Shown: in pieces, positions 28,554 through 35,383 of the stretch
Position numbering within the stretch: the stretch's first letter is position 1
Layout: each line of letters opens with the position of its first letter
Source of the DNA: a virus
Length of the DNA stretch: 40,010 bases
Virus record (IMG/VR): IMGVR_UViG_3300007963_000011
Span: 1-40,010 of that record
Direction: 5' to 3' (one strand)
The notes under the pieces: generated by a model
Database searches by the model: none
Seen by the model: only the letters and a program-made list of their open reading frames with translations
What the model was told of the DNA's origin: nothing
Position numbers and translations under genes: made by a program

Positions 28554-28946
28554 TCATGGTTTGTGGTTTATACTTTCGTCTAATCTGTAGGGATGGAACT
28601 CGTGTAGACCAAGGCCTAGTTTGATAGGGCCATAGTATTGTACGCCCTCTTTCTGACGTAGCTTATGATCTGCCTCTACCAGTTCTAGTATACCATTGAG
28701 TCTTTCTCTCGTTAACTTTGTAGGCTTACCGGCAAACTCCAGTCGTAACATACGAAACTTCTGATAGTTACTGTATGTTTTGCCTATTGTGTCTAGCGTA
28801 GCTATTCTTCTACCGTGAAGGTACATATAGGTACGGCCACAGTTATCTCTGTTTTTGTGGACTACCGTGTTTCCTAGGCTGTGGATTTGTTCTTTTGTGA
28901 AGTATTCTAGGAATACGGATGCTGCTTTGTGGGTTATTTTTCTCAT
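28554..28946 (-). CDS. Hypothetical protein (130 aa)
   Basis: Basic protein with MRKITHKAASVFLEYFTKEQ, a beta-type part YMYLHGRRIATLDTIG and a helix KLTRERLNGILELVEADHKLRQ. The segment HGRRIATL could be a turn in a small nucleic-acid-binding domain, but I do not recognise a family. It ends 7 bases before the helicase ATG and is the gene just upstream of it in the operon. Confidence 0.65.
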   Translation of the reverse strand: MRKITHKAASVFLEYFTKEQIHSLGNTVVHKNRDNCGRTYMYLHGRRIATLDTIGKTYSNYQKFRMLRLEFAGKPTKLTRERLNGILELVEADHKLRQKEGVQYYGPIKLGLGLHEFHPYRLDESINHKP

Positions 28947-28963
28947 GGTTTGTGGTCTATGTT

Positions 28964-29194
28964 TTACTGTTCTATCAGTTTTAGGTGTAGGCTACCTTTT
29001 AGTTGGTGGCCTCTGTCTGTTAAACCCATTTCGTGGTCTAGCATACCAAGAGCAGAGACTAGAATTTCTCTTTCTGTCTCCGTTATGTACAAGGCATATT
29101 GTATGCTACGTACCTGATCCTCGTTTAACTTACTTGTTCTGGGATTGTAGACTATCTTTTCTCCACCGCATGATGCTCCGTTTTCGTTTTTCAT
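28964..29194 (-). CDS. Hypothetical protein (76 aa)
   Basis: N-terminus MKNENGASCGGEKIVYNPRT, then a helical part (LNEDQVRSIQYALYITETER, then EILVSALGMLDHEMGLTDRG). No family is recognised. It sits in a chain of small leftward genes with short gaps (17 bases to the next, 26 to the previous), with no strong ribosome binding site visible. Confidence 0.6.
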   Translation of the reverse strand: MKNENGASCGGEKIVYNPRTSKLNEDQVRSIQYALYITETEREILVSALGMLDHEMGLTDRGHQLKGSLHLKLIEQ

Positions 29195-29220
29195 TTCTTA
29201 GCCTTTGTCTTTCATTGGTC

Positions 29221-29556
29221 TTAAGAGTATCGGTCGAACTTTCCTGTTACCTTTTTGCCTACATAGCATACGCCATCAGAGAACATAAAGTATAAGCCTT
29301 TGATACCGTAGGTTTCGTGGTTGTCGGGATGTAGGTTTAGTTTATGAGGATGGCTAGGCGAGCTGCTTTGCCAGTCTTTATCTGCTGTAAACATAGCGTG
29401 CAGATTTCTGTGTAAGGTACGACACAGCTCACCTTCGATATCGAATAACCTATCGACTACATAGCCCTGCCTGTACGAAAAGTACTCTAGCTGGTCATCG
29501 GCATCGTAGAAGTAAACACTCTCTAGGTTAATACCGTTGTCAATTAACTCTAACAT
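29221..29556 (-). CDS. Hypothetical protein (111 aa)
   Basis: Reads MLELIDNGINLESVYFYDAD, then DQLEYFSYRQGYVVDRL, with many aromatic residues and a beta-rich second half (YGIKGLYFMFSDGVCYVGKK). The start overlaps the end of the zinc-ribbon gene by 7 bases. The aromatic-rich pattern suggests a compact beta fold, but I recognise no family and assign no function. Confidence 0.65.
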   Translation of the reverse strand: MLELIDNGINLESVYFYDADDQLEYFSYRQGYVVDRLFDIEGELCRTLHRNLHAMFTADKDWQSSSPSHPHKLNLHPDNHETYGIKGLYFMFSDGVCYVGKKVTGKFDRYS

Positions 29557-29813
29557 TTCTTAGCCTCCTCCTGTCTGCCTTCTAGTCTACCCTCGGCACG
29601 GGCTAAGTCTTTCTCGGCTTCTGCTAGGTAGCCTCGGAGTCGGGCTATGTCTACGCTACAATTCCATCGTTTGCTGTTAAGCAGTCCGTTGGTTAGGTCA
29701 AGCCCTGCTTGCTCTACGCGATGGGTTAGGTACTTTAGCGAGCAATCCTCGCATAGGTCTAGCGGTGCGGTTATTTTACCGCAACCGTAGCATGGTAGTT
29801 GTGGTCTAGACAT
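29550..29813 (-). CDS. Small zinc-ribbon protein with helical tail (87 aa)
   Basis: Cys8 and Cys11 (CYGC) followed by Cys21 and Cys24 (CEDC) make a CxxC-CxxC zinc ribbon. The rest is helical, with a charged C-terminal segment EAEKDLARAEGRLEGRQEEA. Such proteins often bridge DNA, RNA polymerase or ribosomes. It overlaps the next gene by 7 bases and starts 4 bases after the 54-residue gene, whose end carries a GGATAAGA sequence that could serve as its ribosome binding site. Confidence 0.7.
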   Translation of the reverse strand: MSRPQLPCYGCGKITAPLDLCEDCSLKYLTHRVEQAGLDLTNGLLNSKRWNCSVDIARLRGYLAEAEKDLARAEGRLEGRQEEAKKC

Positions 29814-29817
29814 TTTC

Positions 29818-29982
29818 TTATCCTATCTTGTTTTGTGGTTTTATCCCGTGTTGGGCTAGTTGCCTAGCGCGTTCTTCTTTTCTTGCGCTAAGTATTTTCT
29901 CGCCTTGCTTTATGGCGTAGTTACGCTTGGCCTGAGAATATGCTATCTCTAGCTCAAGGTTTACTTGCTGTATGGTTTTCAT
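29818..29982 (-). CDS. Small coiled-coil basic protein (54 aa)
   Basis: A 54-codon frame that fills most of the gap between the zinc-ribbon gene and the 30012-30500 gene. It is fully helical by eye: QQVNLELEIAYSQAKRNYAI, then KQGEKILSARKEERARQLAQ, with a basic end HGIKPQNKIG. No strong ribosome binding site is seen, but the frame fits with a 4-base gap downstream and 29 upstream. Function is unknown. Confidence 0.6.
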   Translation of the reverse strand: MKTIQQVNLELEIAYSQAKRNYAIKQGEKILSARKEERARQLAQHGIKPQNKIG

Positions 29983-30011
29983 TTTCTGTGTAGTAGCCGT
30001 AGGTTACTGGC

Positions 30012-30500
30012 CTAGGCTAAATCTTTGAGGGCTTCGACGGCCATGGGGTAGAGGGAATCTACCGTAGCCTTTTGTGTGCGTAGGTTTAGGTTGTAGATGC
30101 TTTGGCGTGCCTTTGCAGGGCTACGCTTGAGGACTTTCTCGAAGTAGGCTATGACGGTGTCAGTCTTGTGGTCTTGCTCGTCGCGGAGTGTAGACTCTTT
30201 CGCTCGACGCTGTGCCATAACTCTCCATGCTTCGCTACACCACAAGCGTGCCGTGCCTTGGCTTAGCTTAGGCATGGATGTATCTGACCAAGTCTTCGCG
30301 TACTCTTGGCCTTGGTACTCAACGACTACGCCCTTGCACTCAGCGTGGGCTATCTTGGCTGCCTCATCTAGGCTAATCTCTACTGATTCCATACGCCCGG
30401 TGTAGTCGTCATGTATAGGATTGCCCTTGGTCAGGGCGAACTCTACCCAAACCTGACATAGGCTAGGGTCTTCGAGGAGGTAGGCTAAGTGATTTTTCAT
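30012..30500 (-). CDS. Hypothetical protein, first gene of the long leftward operon (162 aa)
   Basis: Acidic and helical N-terminal half (LAYLLEDPSLCQVWVEFALT, then ISLDEAAKIAHAECKGVVVE), then a Trp-containing basic part (ARLWCSEAWRVMAQRRAKES) and a helical C-terminus (AKARQSIYNLNLRTQKA). I recognise no family. The ATG is about 7 bases from the transcription start expected from the -10 at 30514-30519, with no ribosome binding site, so the mRNA may be nearly leaderless. Being first after the regulatory region, it is a candidate early gene (inference). Confidence 0.65.
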   Translation of the reverse strand: MKNHLAYLLEDPSLCQVWVEFALTKGNPIHDDYTGRMESVEISLDEAAKIAHAECKGVVVEYQGQEYAKTWSDTSMPKLSQGTARLWCSEAWRVMAQRRAKESTLRDEQDHKTDTVIAYFEKVLKRSPAKARQSIYNLNLRTQKATVDSLYPMAVEALKDLA

Positions 30501-30511
30501 AGTTAAAAGAA

Positions 30512-30528
30512 AAAGTATACCATACTTT
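30512..30528 (-). promoter_or_regulatory. Extended -10 promoter overlapping an inverted-repeat operator
   Basis: The leftward strand reads AAAGTAT-GGT-ATACTTT, a perfect 7-bp inverted repeat with a 3-base spacer. It contains TGG-TATACT, an extended -10 element directed at the leftward operon. A repressor dimer bound to this repeat would cover the -10. No good -35 is seen at 17 bases, consistent with an extended -10 type. The ATG at 30500 is very near the expected start. Confidence 0.45.
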
Positions 30529-30685
30529 CCTTAAAAAGCGAGCATAATCTACGGTTACCTTTATACTCTAACTGTTGGGAGAGTGTGCTTTACTTACTGG
30601 ATTTAATGTACTTAGTAAATGTTTGGGAGCTATGGTAGGTTATAGAATTATAGAAAGATTGTAAAAGTATCATCGGGGGTAGGCA
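30529..30685. promoter_or_regulatory. A/T-rich gap between the operon promoter and the terminator
   Basis: No gene is supported here. On the leftward strand there is a second TATAAT (near 30643-30648, in a tandem TTATAGAA repeat on the other strand) that could be an additional promoter without a convincing -35. Otherwise I see no structure. Confidence 0.3.
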
Positions 30686-30718
30686 TAAAAAAACTCCCCG
30701 CCACATTGGGCGGGGAGT
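30686..30718 (-). terminator. Rho-independent terminator of the 30738 gene
   Basis: On the leftward strand a perfect 10-bp G+C-rich stem (ACTCCCCGCC with GGCGGGGAGT, 6-base loop) is followed by a run of seven T. It lies 19 bases after the stop of the leftward gene, so that gene is a separate transcription unit insulated from the long operon that begins at 30500. Confidence 0.9.
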
Positions 30719-30737
30719 GTAGACTTGGGGCAAGGGA

Positions 30738-31229
30738 TTATTTGCCTATGTTGGCCATCATGTAGGATTGCAGGGCATCTTGGGCCTTGACGTATTCCTT
30801 TGAGCCTTTGCCGTGCTCGTCTTCAGCCTTAGCGATTGCCAGCATTAACTCGTCGCCGGTAGCTTTCTGAGTCTCAAGCGCACCATTGCGGGCCTTAAGT
30901 TCGCTAGTAGCGGCTGCCTTCTCCGGCCTTTTGTGCCAACCGTTAGCCCGCTTGAGTAGCGCGGCTGAGTTGGCTTCCGGGTCGAGGCTATCAACCTTTG
31001 ACTCGTAATGCTTGATTAAGATATCAAGTAACTCTTCGTCAACTGTTGACTCGTCGCCTTCACCGGGCCGGGCAACCTGACCACCTTGGAAGGCTGCAAA
31101 AGCCGCTAAGTCAACTCCCGGCAAAGGCTTGCCATCGGTGTCGCTGAGCCTTAAAGCCTCATTGCCTAGACGGTTCTCAACAACAGAGAACAAGGACACG
31201 AACGTTTCCACATGTACTGTACTTTTCAT
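30738..31229 (-). CDS. Monocistronic hypothetical protein (163 aa)
   Basis: From the ATG at 31229 it reads MKSTVHVETFVSLFSVVENR. An in-frame ATG at 31319 would add 30 residues, but the DNA in between forms two small hairpins and the extension does not look protein-like, so I prefer the inner start; the choice is open because neither start has a clear ribosome binding site. The middle is hydrophobic then acidic (GVDLAAFAAFQGGQ, then GEGDESTVDEELLD) and the C-terminal half helical with Lys/Ala/Glu. It has its own strong terminator and lies just left of the twin palindromes, a position often held by an early or regulatory gene. No family is recognised. Confidence 0.65.
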   Translation of the reverse strand: MKSTVHVETFVSLFSVVENRLGNEALRLSDTDGKPLPGVDLAAFAAFQGGQVARPGEGDESTVDEELLDILIKHYESKVDSLDPEANSAALLKRANGWHKRPEKAAATSELKARNGALETQKATGDELMLAIAKAEDEHGKGSKEYVKAQDALQSYMMANIGK

Positions 31230-31409
31230 TTTTTTGAAGTCTATGGCAGTAGACGCCACGCGAACGGGGGCCACGCATCGCGCATGGCTTGTCTCCGCCG
31301 CCGTTGTCAAATCTACCATAGGCGTCTAGCTTACTCCCGATTTGCGGGATGCGTCAACATGTATTTTCAATTCCTAAGTTTGTAATTTGAGGGGTAACTG
31401 TTGGTTATT

Positions 31410-31431
31410 GTTGACTAATAAATTAGTCAAC
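31410..31431. promoter_or_regulatory. 22-bp palindrome, left copy
   Basis: Arms GTTGACTAAT and ATTAGTCAAC with a 2-base centre. Its half site TTGACT is also like a -35 hexamer. An almost identical 22-bp palindrome lies 139 bp to the right (31549-31570), on the other side of an AT-rich tract. This is a probable binding-site pair for a dimeric regulator or replication initiator in the divergent intergenic region. Confidence 0.7.
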
Positions 31432-31469
31432 GGGAAAAAGCGCGGGAGAGGGGAAGAGGCTCGTACGCG

Positions 31470-31520
31470 TATTTATATATATATATTTATATTATCATTA
31501 TAGATATAGAAACCTTTAAT
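31470..31520. other. AT-rich tract between the twin palindromes
   Basis: About 50 bases almost without G or C, including an alternating TA run (atatatatat) and TTATATTATCATTATAG. Such tracts melt easily and are found at replication origins and strong promoters. It is bracketed by the two 22-bp palindromes. Confidence 0.6.
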
Positions 31521-31548
31521 CCCTCGCAACCCTCTTTTCCTTTTTTGT

Positions 31549-31570
31549 GTTGACTAACTTATTAGTCAAC
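31549..31570. promoter_or_regulatory. 22-bp palindrome, right copy
   Basis: Arms GTTGACTAA and TTAGTCAAC around CTTA, matching the left copy at 20 of 22 bases. It lies directly after a pyrimidine-rich run (CCTCTTTTCCTTTTTTG). As one of a pair, it may bind the same protein as the left copy and allow DNA looping. Confidence 0.7.
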
Positions 31571-31820
31571 TATAATTAACAGTCAGCGTTCCGGCCTATC
31601 GTAGGTATACTTTACGGCGTAGACTATCATTGATACCGTGGGTAGTGGTTACAGATATACGTAGAGTACGTAATCCAGAGGGGAGGCCCAGAAGAAGATC
31701 GCTTACAGAACTATGACCCTCTCTGGCAAAATGACAAAAAATACAACCTAGGCTAACAGTTAAAAAATACCTTTACCAGTAGGCGGGTTTGGCATCAAAT
31801 GTGCTTTAGTCGGTGTGGTT
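31571..31820. promoter_or_regulatory. Upstream region of the rightward late unit
   Basis: No gene is supported. Visible: a TACGTA-gag-TACGTA palindrome at 31658-31672, and a 9-bp stem with one G-U (CCAGAGGGG at 31675-31683 with CCTCTCTGG at 31718-31726) enclosing 34 bases. It probably contains the promoter and leader for the rightward genes that begin near 31919; I could not single out -10 and -35 boxes. Confidence 0.35.
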
Positions 31821-31934
31821 ATGGATAATACCAAAGTTAGGTTTGAGGGGTTCTCTAAGAGAGCCGAGGAGATTTGTCGGGGTACGTCCTTGATGAGGTA
31901 CTACTTTAGGAGGCAGCAATGGGAAAAAAGCTAG
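31821..31934 (+). CDS. Possible small basic leader protein (37 aa)
   Basis: Reads MDNTKVRFEGFSKRAEEICR, then GTSLMRYYFRRQQWEKS; basic with several aromatics. It overlaps the start of the large proline-rich gene by 16 bases, and the strong AGGAGG for that gene lies inside it, so the two could be coupled. The frame has no good ribosome binding site. Treat as a weak candidate. Confidence 0.3.
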   Translation: MDNTKVRFEGFSKRAEEICRGTSLMRYYFRRQQWEKS

Positions 31935-34900
31935 TACGGCAGTTTAAGCCGCATAAGGCTCCGGCAGGGGTTAGGGGCTACCGGCCTCAAGCGATTGCAG
32001 AACATCCCCCAGCAGCCATAGTGGACTACGGAGTACCCTCCATAGACCACGGGCTGCCGCAGAGGCCGCCTACACCCCCTGTAGCACCTACACCCCCTGT
32101 AGTCGATTTAAGAGGGCTACCCGAAATTCCCATGCTTGTCCCGTATCCCCCAACAACGGCCCAGATTCCCAGAACTATGGGTACTCCAGCACTACCCCCT
32201 GACTGGTATCCAGAAACACCCAACCGAATCTGGACTCCCCAACCTCAGCCAACAACAAGCCCAAGGCTACGTCGAAACACGGGCGAGGGAGACCTCCCCA
32301 TAAACATACCCTCTGTCAACCTACCCACCACAACTACAACCCCACAAAGACCCTATCCACCTTATACACAACCAAACGTGGGCGTTGATACAACAGCCGA
32401 AAGCTACAACCTCCCCCCACAGCAACAGACAATCTACGAAAGACCCACCACAATAGACTACGGCCCAATAACAACCCCCATAGCTCGCCCCATACAAGAA
32501 GACGTAGGCTACATTGAACCCCAGCAATCTTACCCTATTACACCCGGCCCCCAAATAACCGCTACTGAACAAGCCTTCTACGAACCCCAACCCGTCGAAA
32601 GCGCATACGCCTACCCTATCCAAGTAGACTACCCCCAACCCCAACCTCTACCCCCCGACTTAAACCCCGACTTAAACCCCGACGAGATAACAAGCCTAAT
32701 AGACACCCTCATACCTGAACAGCAGGAAACCAAAACTATCAACTTCCCGCAAGAAGGCCCACAATGGGTAGAAGACCCCCAAGCTTTGGCAGCACAAGAA
32801 GCCATAGATCAAGCAGGCTTCGACCAAACTGACCCCTCTATCTATCAGTCACAACCCACAATAGACGAAATCCCCGAACTAACCTACAACCAACCACAAC
32901 AACAAGACCCCTTCGTCATAGACTATGGCCCAACCTACGGAGACCCTGTCGTACAAGAAACCACTCAAGCACCCTACTTACCACCAGTAGAACAGTCCAT
33001 ACAGGAGCTACCCGTAACTCAACCTCCAGAAGTGGGTATGCCGGAAATCCCGGTAGAAAAAATCGTAGATGAAACAGATGATACAGTAGCGGGTATGTAC
33101 TACCAAACCCCAGATGTGGAGAATTTATCACCCGGCGGAGGTGTACAGGCTGGGGGCAACCTTTCTTGGGAAGACCTTCAATACAAAAACGCCCAAGAAA
33201 GTACAGGAATAAACGAAAAGTTCGCTATTCCCGGTGGCCCAGTCGAAAGAGACCCCGAAGGTGCAGCAGCTATCGCAGAAGCTTTAGAAGATGACACAGC
33301 TACCGACGCCACTATCCCAGCTAAAACAATCACACCAGAAGGCGTAGTCGTAGACGACTCTGGCAAAACTTACACCGTAGACACAGAAGCAGGCGTAGAC
33401 ATCGAACAGCTTCCAGAAACCCCGTTTGCTGGTGAAGTTGCAGAAGGCCCGATGGTTGACCCTACGGAAGCTACAGACCCAAAACCCTTTACACCGGAAA
33501 TCGCTGATCCGCCTGCGCCAACAGAAGGTGTAGACATAACGGCGCAGGTTGACCCGGCGTTAACTACCGCCAGCACCGGAGGCCGTAAATGGTTACACAC
33601 AGGCCCATCAGACTTTGCAGAAACACTCCATCAGTTCAAAATAAACAGAGGCTCGTCTGGGCCACCTATCGTAACCGATACCCCTGCTGTATCTGGCCCT
33701 GTAGTCAACAGAGAGACCGGTGAAATAACAAGGGAACCCCTCACATGGCATCAGTTTAATCCAGCAGGTGGTTCGGTAAGCCCTTACACCGAGGGTATAA
33801 ACACAGGTACAGAAACAGGCGCGAAAGGCCCGCCAGATGTAACGGGTGTATCAGCTACTTCCGGTACTGGAAGAGGTGGAGAGGGTAGAACTCCGTTTCA
33901 GACCTTCCTTGAAAACCAAGATAACGCAGGTGAACTAATACCCGGTGGCTTGAACCTTGATATGGCCTCATTAAAAGGTCAGGCTGGTATAAATCAACTG
34001 CGGTCTGAAATGACCGCAAAAGACTTTGAAGGTATAGACTCCTTTGAAGGCCTTGGAAACTTCTTTAACCTAAAACCAGCTTTCCAAGGATTTGGAGAAA
34101 GTATAGCAGGCGCAATTCAAGAGTTAACCGGCATGGAAGCTGGAGACCTTAAAGGGCCGGGGCTATGGGATACTCTTAATACTCCAATACCTGCGTTCTC
34201 CACAGGTGAATTTGGCATCACACCACTTGACATCATTACTGTAATAGCTTCCGGTACGGTTGCAATCGGCCCTATCCTAGTGAAAAAGTTTATGGATTCG
34301 CTGATGCAACCCTTTGAAGCTGCGGTAACTGACGGCTTAAAGGGGGTCTTCAATACCGTGTTCAAACGCGGTGGCGAAAACTACAACAAACAGCCAGTAT
34401 CCCAAGAAAACATTAACGCCGCTGATCTTGAGGTTTTAGCTGAAGAACTCGGTATAGACAAGCCTTCCGGTATGATAGAGGCGGGTACTTACTACGGTGC
34501 AGATGGCACTGTAATAGCTAGAAACATGAAGCCATTAGATTTTGGTTTGAACACCGTAGACGGTGCAAACTCCTTCAAGGATGTGTTACATGCTGTAGGG
34601 GCTAAAGCTGACCCCGGTTACACCAGCATTAAATACAACACACAAACAGGTCAGGTAGATGTTGTCCACGCTGATGGTAGTGTTACTGAAAATGCCAGTC
34701 ATATTACTGTAGACAGCGAAGGGAACATGCAGCAAGGTACGGGCAACAGTAAGAAAACCAAGAAGGTTAACTGGGGTGTTAAAGTTATTGGTGTTAATGC
34801 TATAGATACTGTTGCTCCCCGCAAAGACAAAGGTAAGGGCAAAGGCAAAGGCAAAGGTGGGTCTATCTGGGACTGGATTAAAGATAAGTTACCCGGCAAG

Positions 34901-34945
34901 GACGATGATGAAGAGGAAGATACTAAACCCCCCGCAGGTCGCTAG
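31919..34945 (+). CDS. Large proline-rich, mostly disordered protein with one hydrophobic segment (1008 aa)
   Basis: A strong AGGAGG 7 bases upstream fixes the start. Residues about 30-390 are dominated by Pro, Gln, Thr and Tyr, with motifs such as TPPVAPTPPV and DLNPDLNPDE, plus recurring DYG/DYP elements. An acidic Glu/Asp/Thr/Gly-rich middle follows, then a more ordered part with a hydrophobic stretch DIITVIASGTVAIGPILVKK near residue 770. A basic GKGKGKGKGG segment and an acidic end follow. It is the first gene of the terminase-portal unit. Function is unknown; candidates are a fibre-like virion protein, a packaging factor or a membrane-linked protein. The codon choice is C-rich, unlike neighbouring genes. 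Confidence 0.75.
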   Translation: MGKKLVRQFKPHKAPAGVRGYRPQAIAEHPPAAIVDYGVPSIDHGLPQRPPTPPVAPTPPVVDLRGLPEIPMLVPYPPTTAQIPRTMGTPALPPDWYPETPNRIWTPQPQPTTSPRLRRNTGEGDLPINIPSVNLPTTTTTPQRPYPPYTQPNVGVDTTAESYNLPPQQQTIYERPTTIDYGPITTPIARPIQEDVGYIEPQQSYPITPGPQITATEQAFYEPQPVESAYAYPIQVDYPQPQPLPPDLNPDLNPDEITSLIDTLIPEQQETKTINFPQEGPQWVEDPQALAAQEAIDQAGFDQTDPSIYQSQPTIDEIPELTYNQPQQQDPFVIDYGPTYGDPVVQETTQAPYLPPVEQSIQELPVTQPPEVGMPEIPVEKIVDETDDTVAGMYYQTPDVENLSPGGGVQAGGNLSWEDLQYKNAQESTGINEKFAIPGGPVERDPEGAAAIAEALEDDTATDATIPAKTITPEGVVVDDSGKTYTVDTEAGVDIEQLPETPFAGEVAEGPMVDPTEATDPKPFTPEIADPPAPTEGVDITAQVDPALTTASTGGRKWLHTGPSDFAETLHQFKINRGSSGPPIVTDTPAVSGPVVNRETGEITREPLTWHQFNPAGGSVSPYTEGINTGTETGAKGPPDVTGVSATSGTGRGGEGRTPFQTFLENQDNAGELIPGGLNLDMASLKGQAGINQLRSEMTAKDFEGIDSFEGLGNFFNLKPAFQGFGESIAGAIQELTGMEAGDLKGPGLWDTLNTPIPAFSTGEFGITPLDIITVIASGTVAIGPILVKKFMDSLMQPFEAAVTDGLKGVFNTVFKRGGENYNKQPVSQENINAADLEVLAEELGIDKPSGMIEAGTYYGADGTVIARNMKPLDFGLNTVDGANSFKDVLHAVGAKADPGYTSIKYNTQTGQVDVVHADGSVTENASHITVDSEGNMQQGTGNSKKTKKVNWGVKVIGVNAIDTVAPRKDKGKGKGKGKGGSIWDWIKDKLPGKDDDEEEDTKPPAGR

Positions 34946-34954
34946 ACTATATAA

Positions 34955-35383
34955 GTGAAAAACCATGACCTTCAAGCAATAGCCCTCGTACGCCAAGGGG
35001 TAAACCCTGCAAAGGTTGCCGAAATCCTTGAGCGAGAGGACGAGACTGCCTTCAGGGTAACCTTCGACTCAAACTTCAAAGGCACTCTACAACGTGCAAA
35101 CGGCAAGCACGAAAAAGACTTAGAGTACAAGGCAGAAGAACCTGAGTTCGACTTCAACGAAGAGGTAGACAAACTCCTCCCCTTAGCGTTCCAAACTGCC
35201 AGAGAACTTATGGAGTATGGTGAAAACGAAGCTGTACGCGCTGGCCTTTTCAAATGGTTCGGAGACCAGAAGAGCGACAAGAACAACAAGGGCATCTCCT
35301 TCAACGTCAACGACTTAAACCTCCGCCTAGAGACGGCCCAAAAACGCGCCGAAGAAAGCTTCATAACCGTTGACAGCTACTAA
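34955..35383 (+). CDS. Putative small terminase subunit (142 aa)
   Basis: GTG start, 9 bases after the preceding stop; no ribosome binding site is clear. The N-terminus LQAIALVRQGVNPAKVAEIL looks like a helix-turn-helix used by small terminases to bind the packaging site, followed by an acidic linker and an oligomerisation-type helical part (LLPLAFQTARELMEYGENEA). It ends overlapping the large terminase by 14 bases. The immediate neighbour is a clear large terminase, which is the main support. In headful- or cos-type packaging it would recognise DNA and load the motor. Confidence 0.7.
   Translation: MKNHDLQAIALVRQGVNPAKVAEILEREDETAFRVTFDSNFKGTLQRANGKHEKDLEYKAEEPEFDFNEEVDKLLPLAFQTARELMEYGENEAVRAGLFKWFGDQKSDKNNKGISFNVNDLNLRLETAQKRAEESFITVDSY

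Noticed and set aside
31037-31062. GTCAAC-t-GTTGAC palindrome as a third operator
   Set aside because: Lies in a coding sequence (Ser-Thr-Val-Asp) and lacks the TAAT centre of the twin palindromes.
32321-32644. 107-codon leftward frame
   Set aside because: Open only because the proline-rich gene is A/C biased on its coding strand; the product is Gly/Val-rich and unlike a protein.
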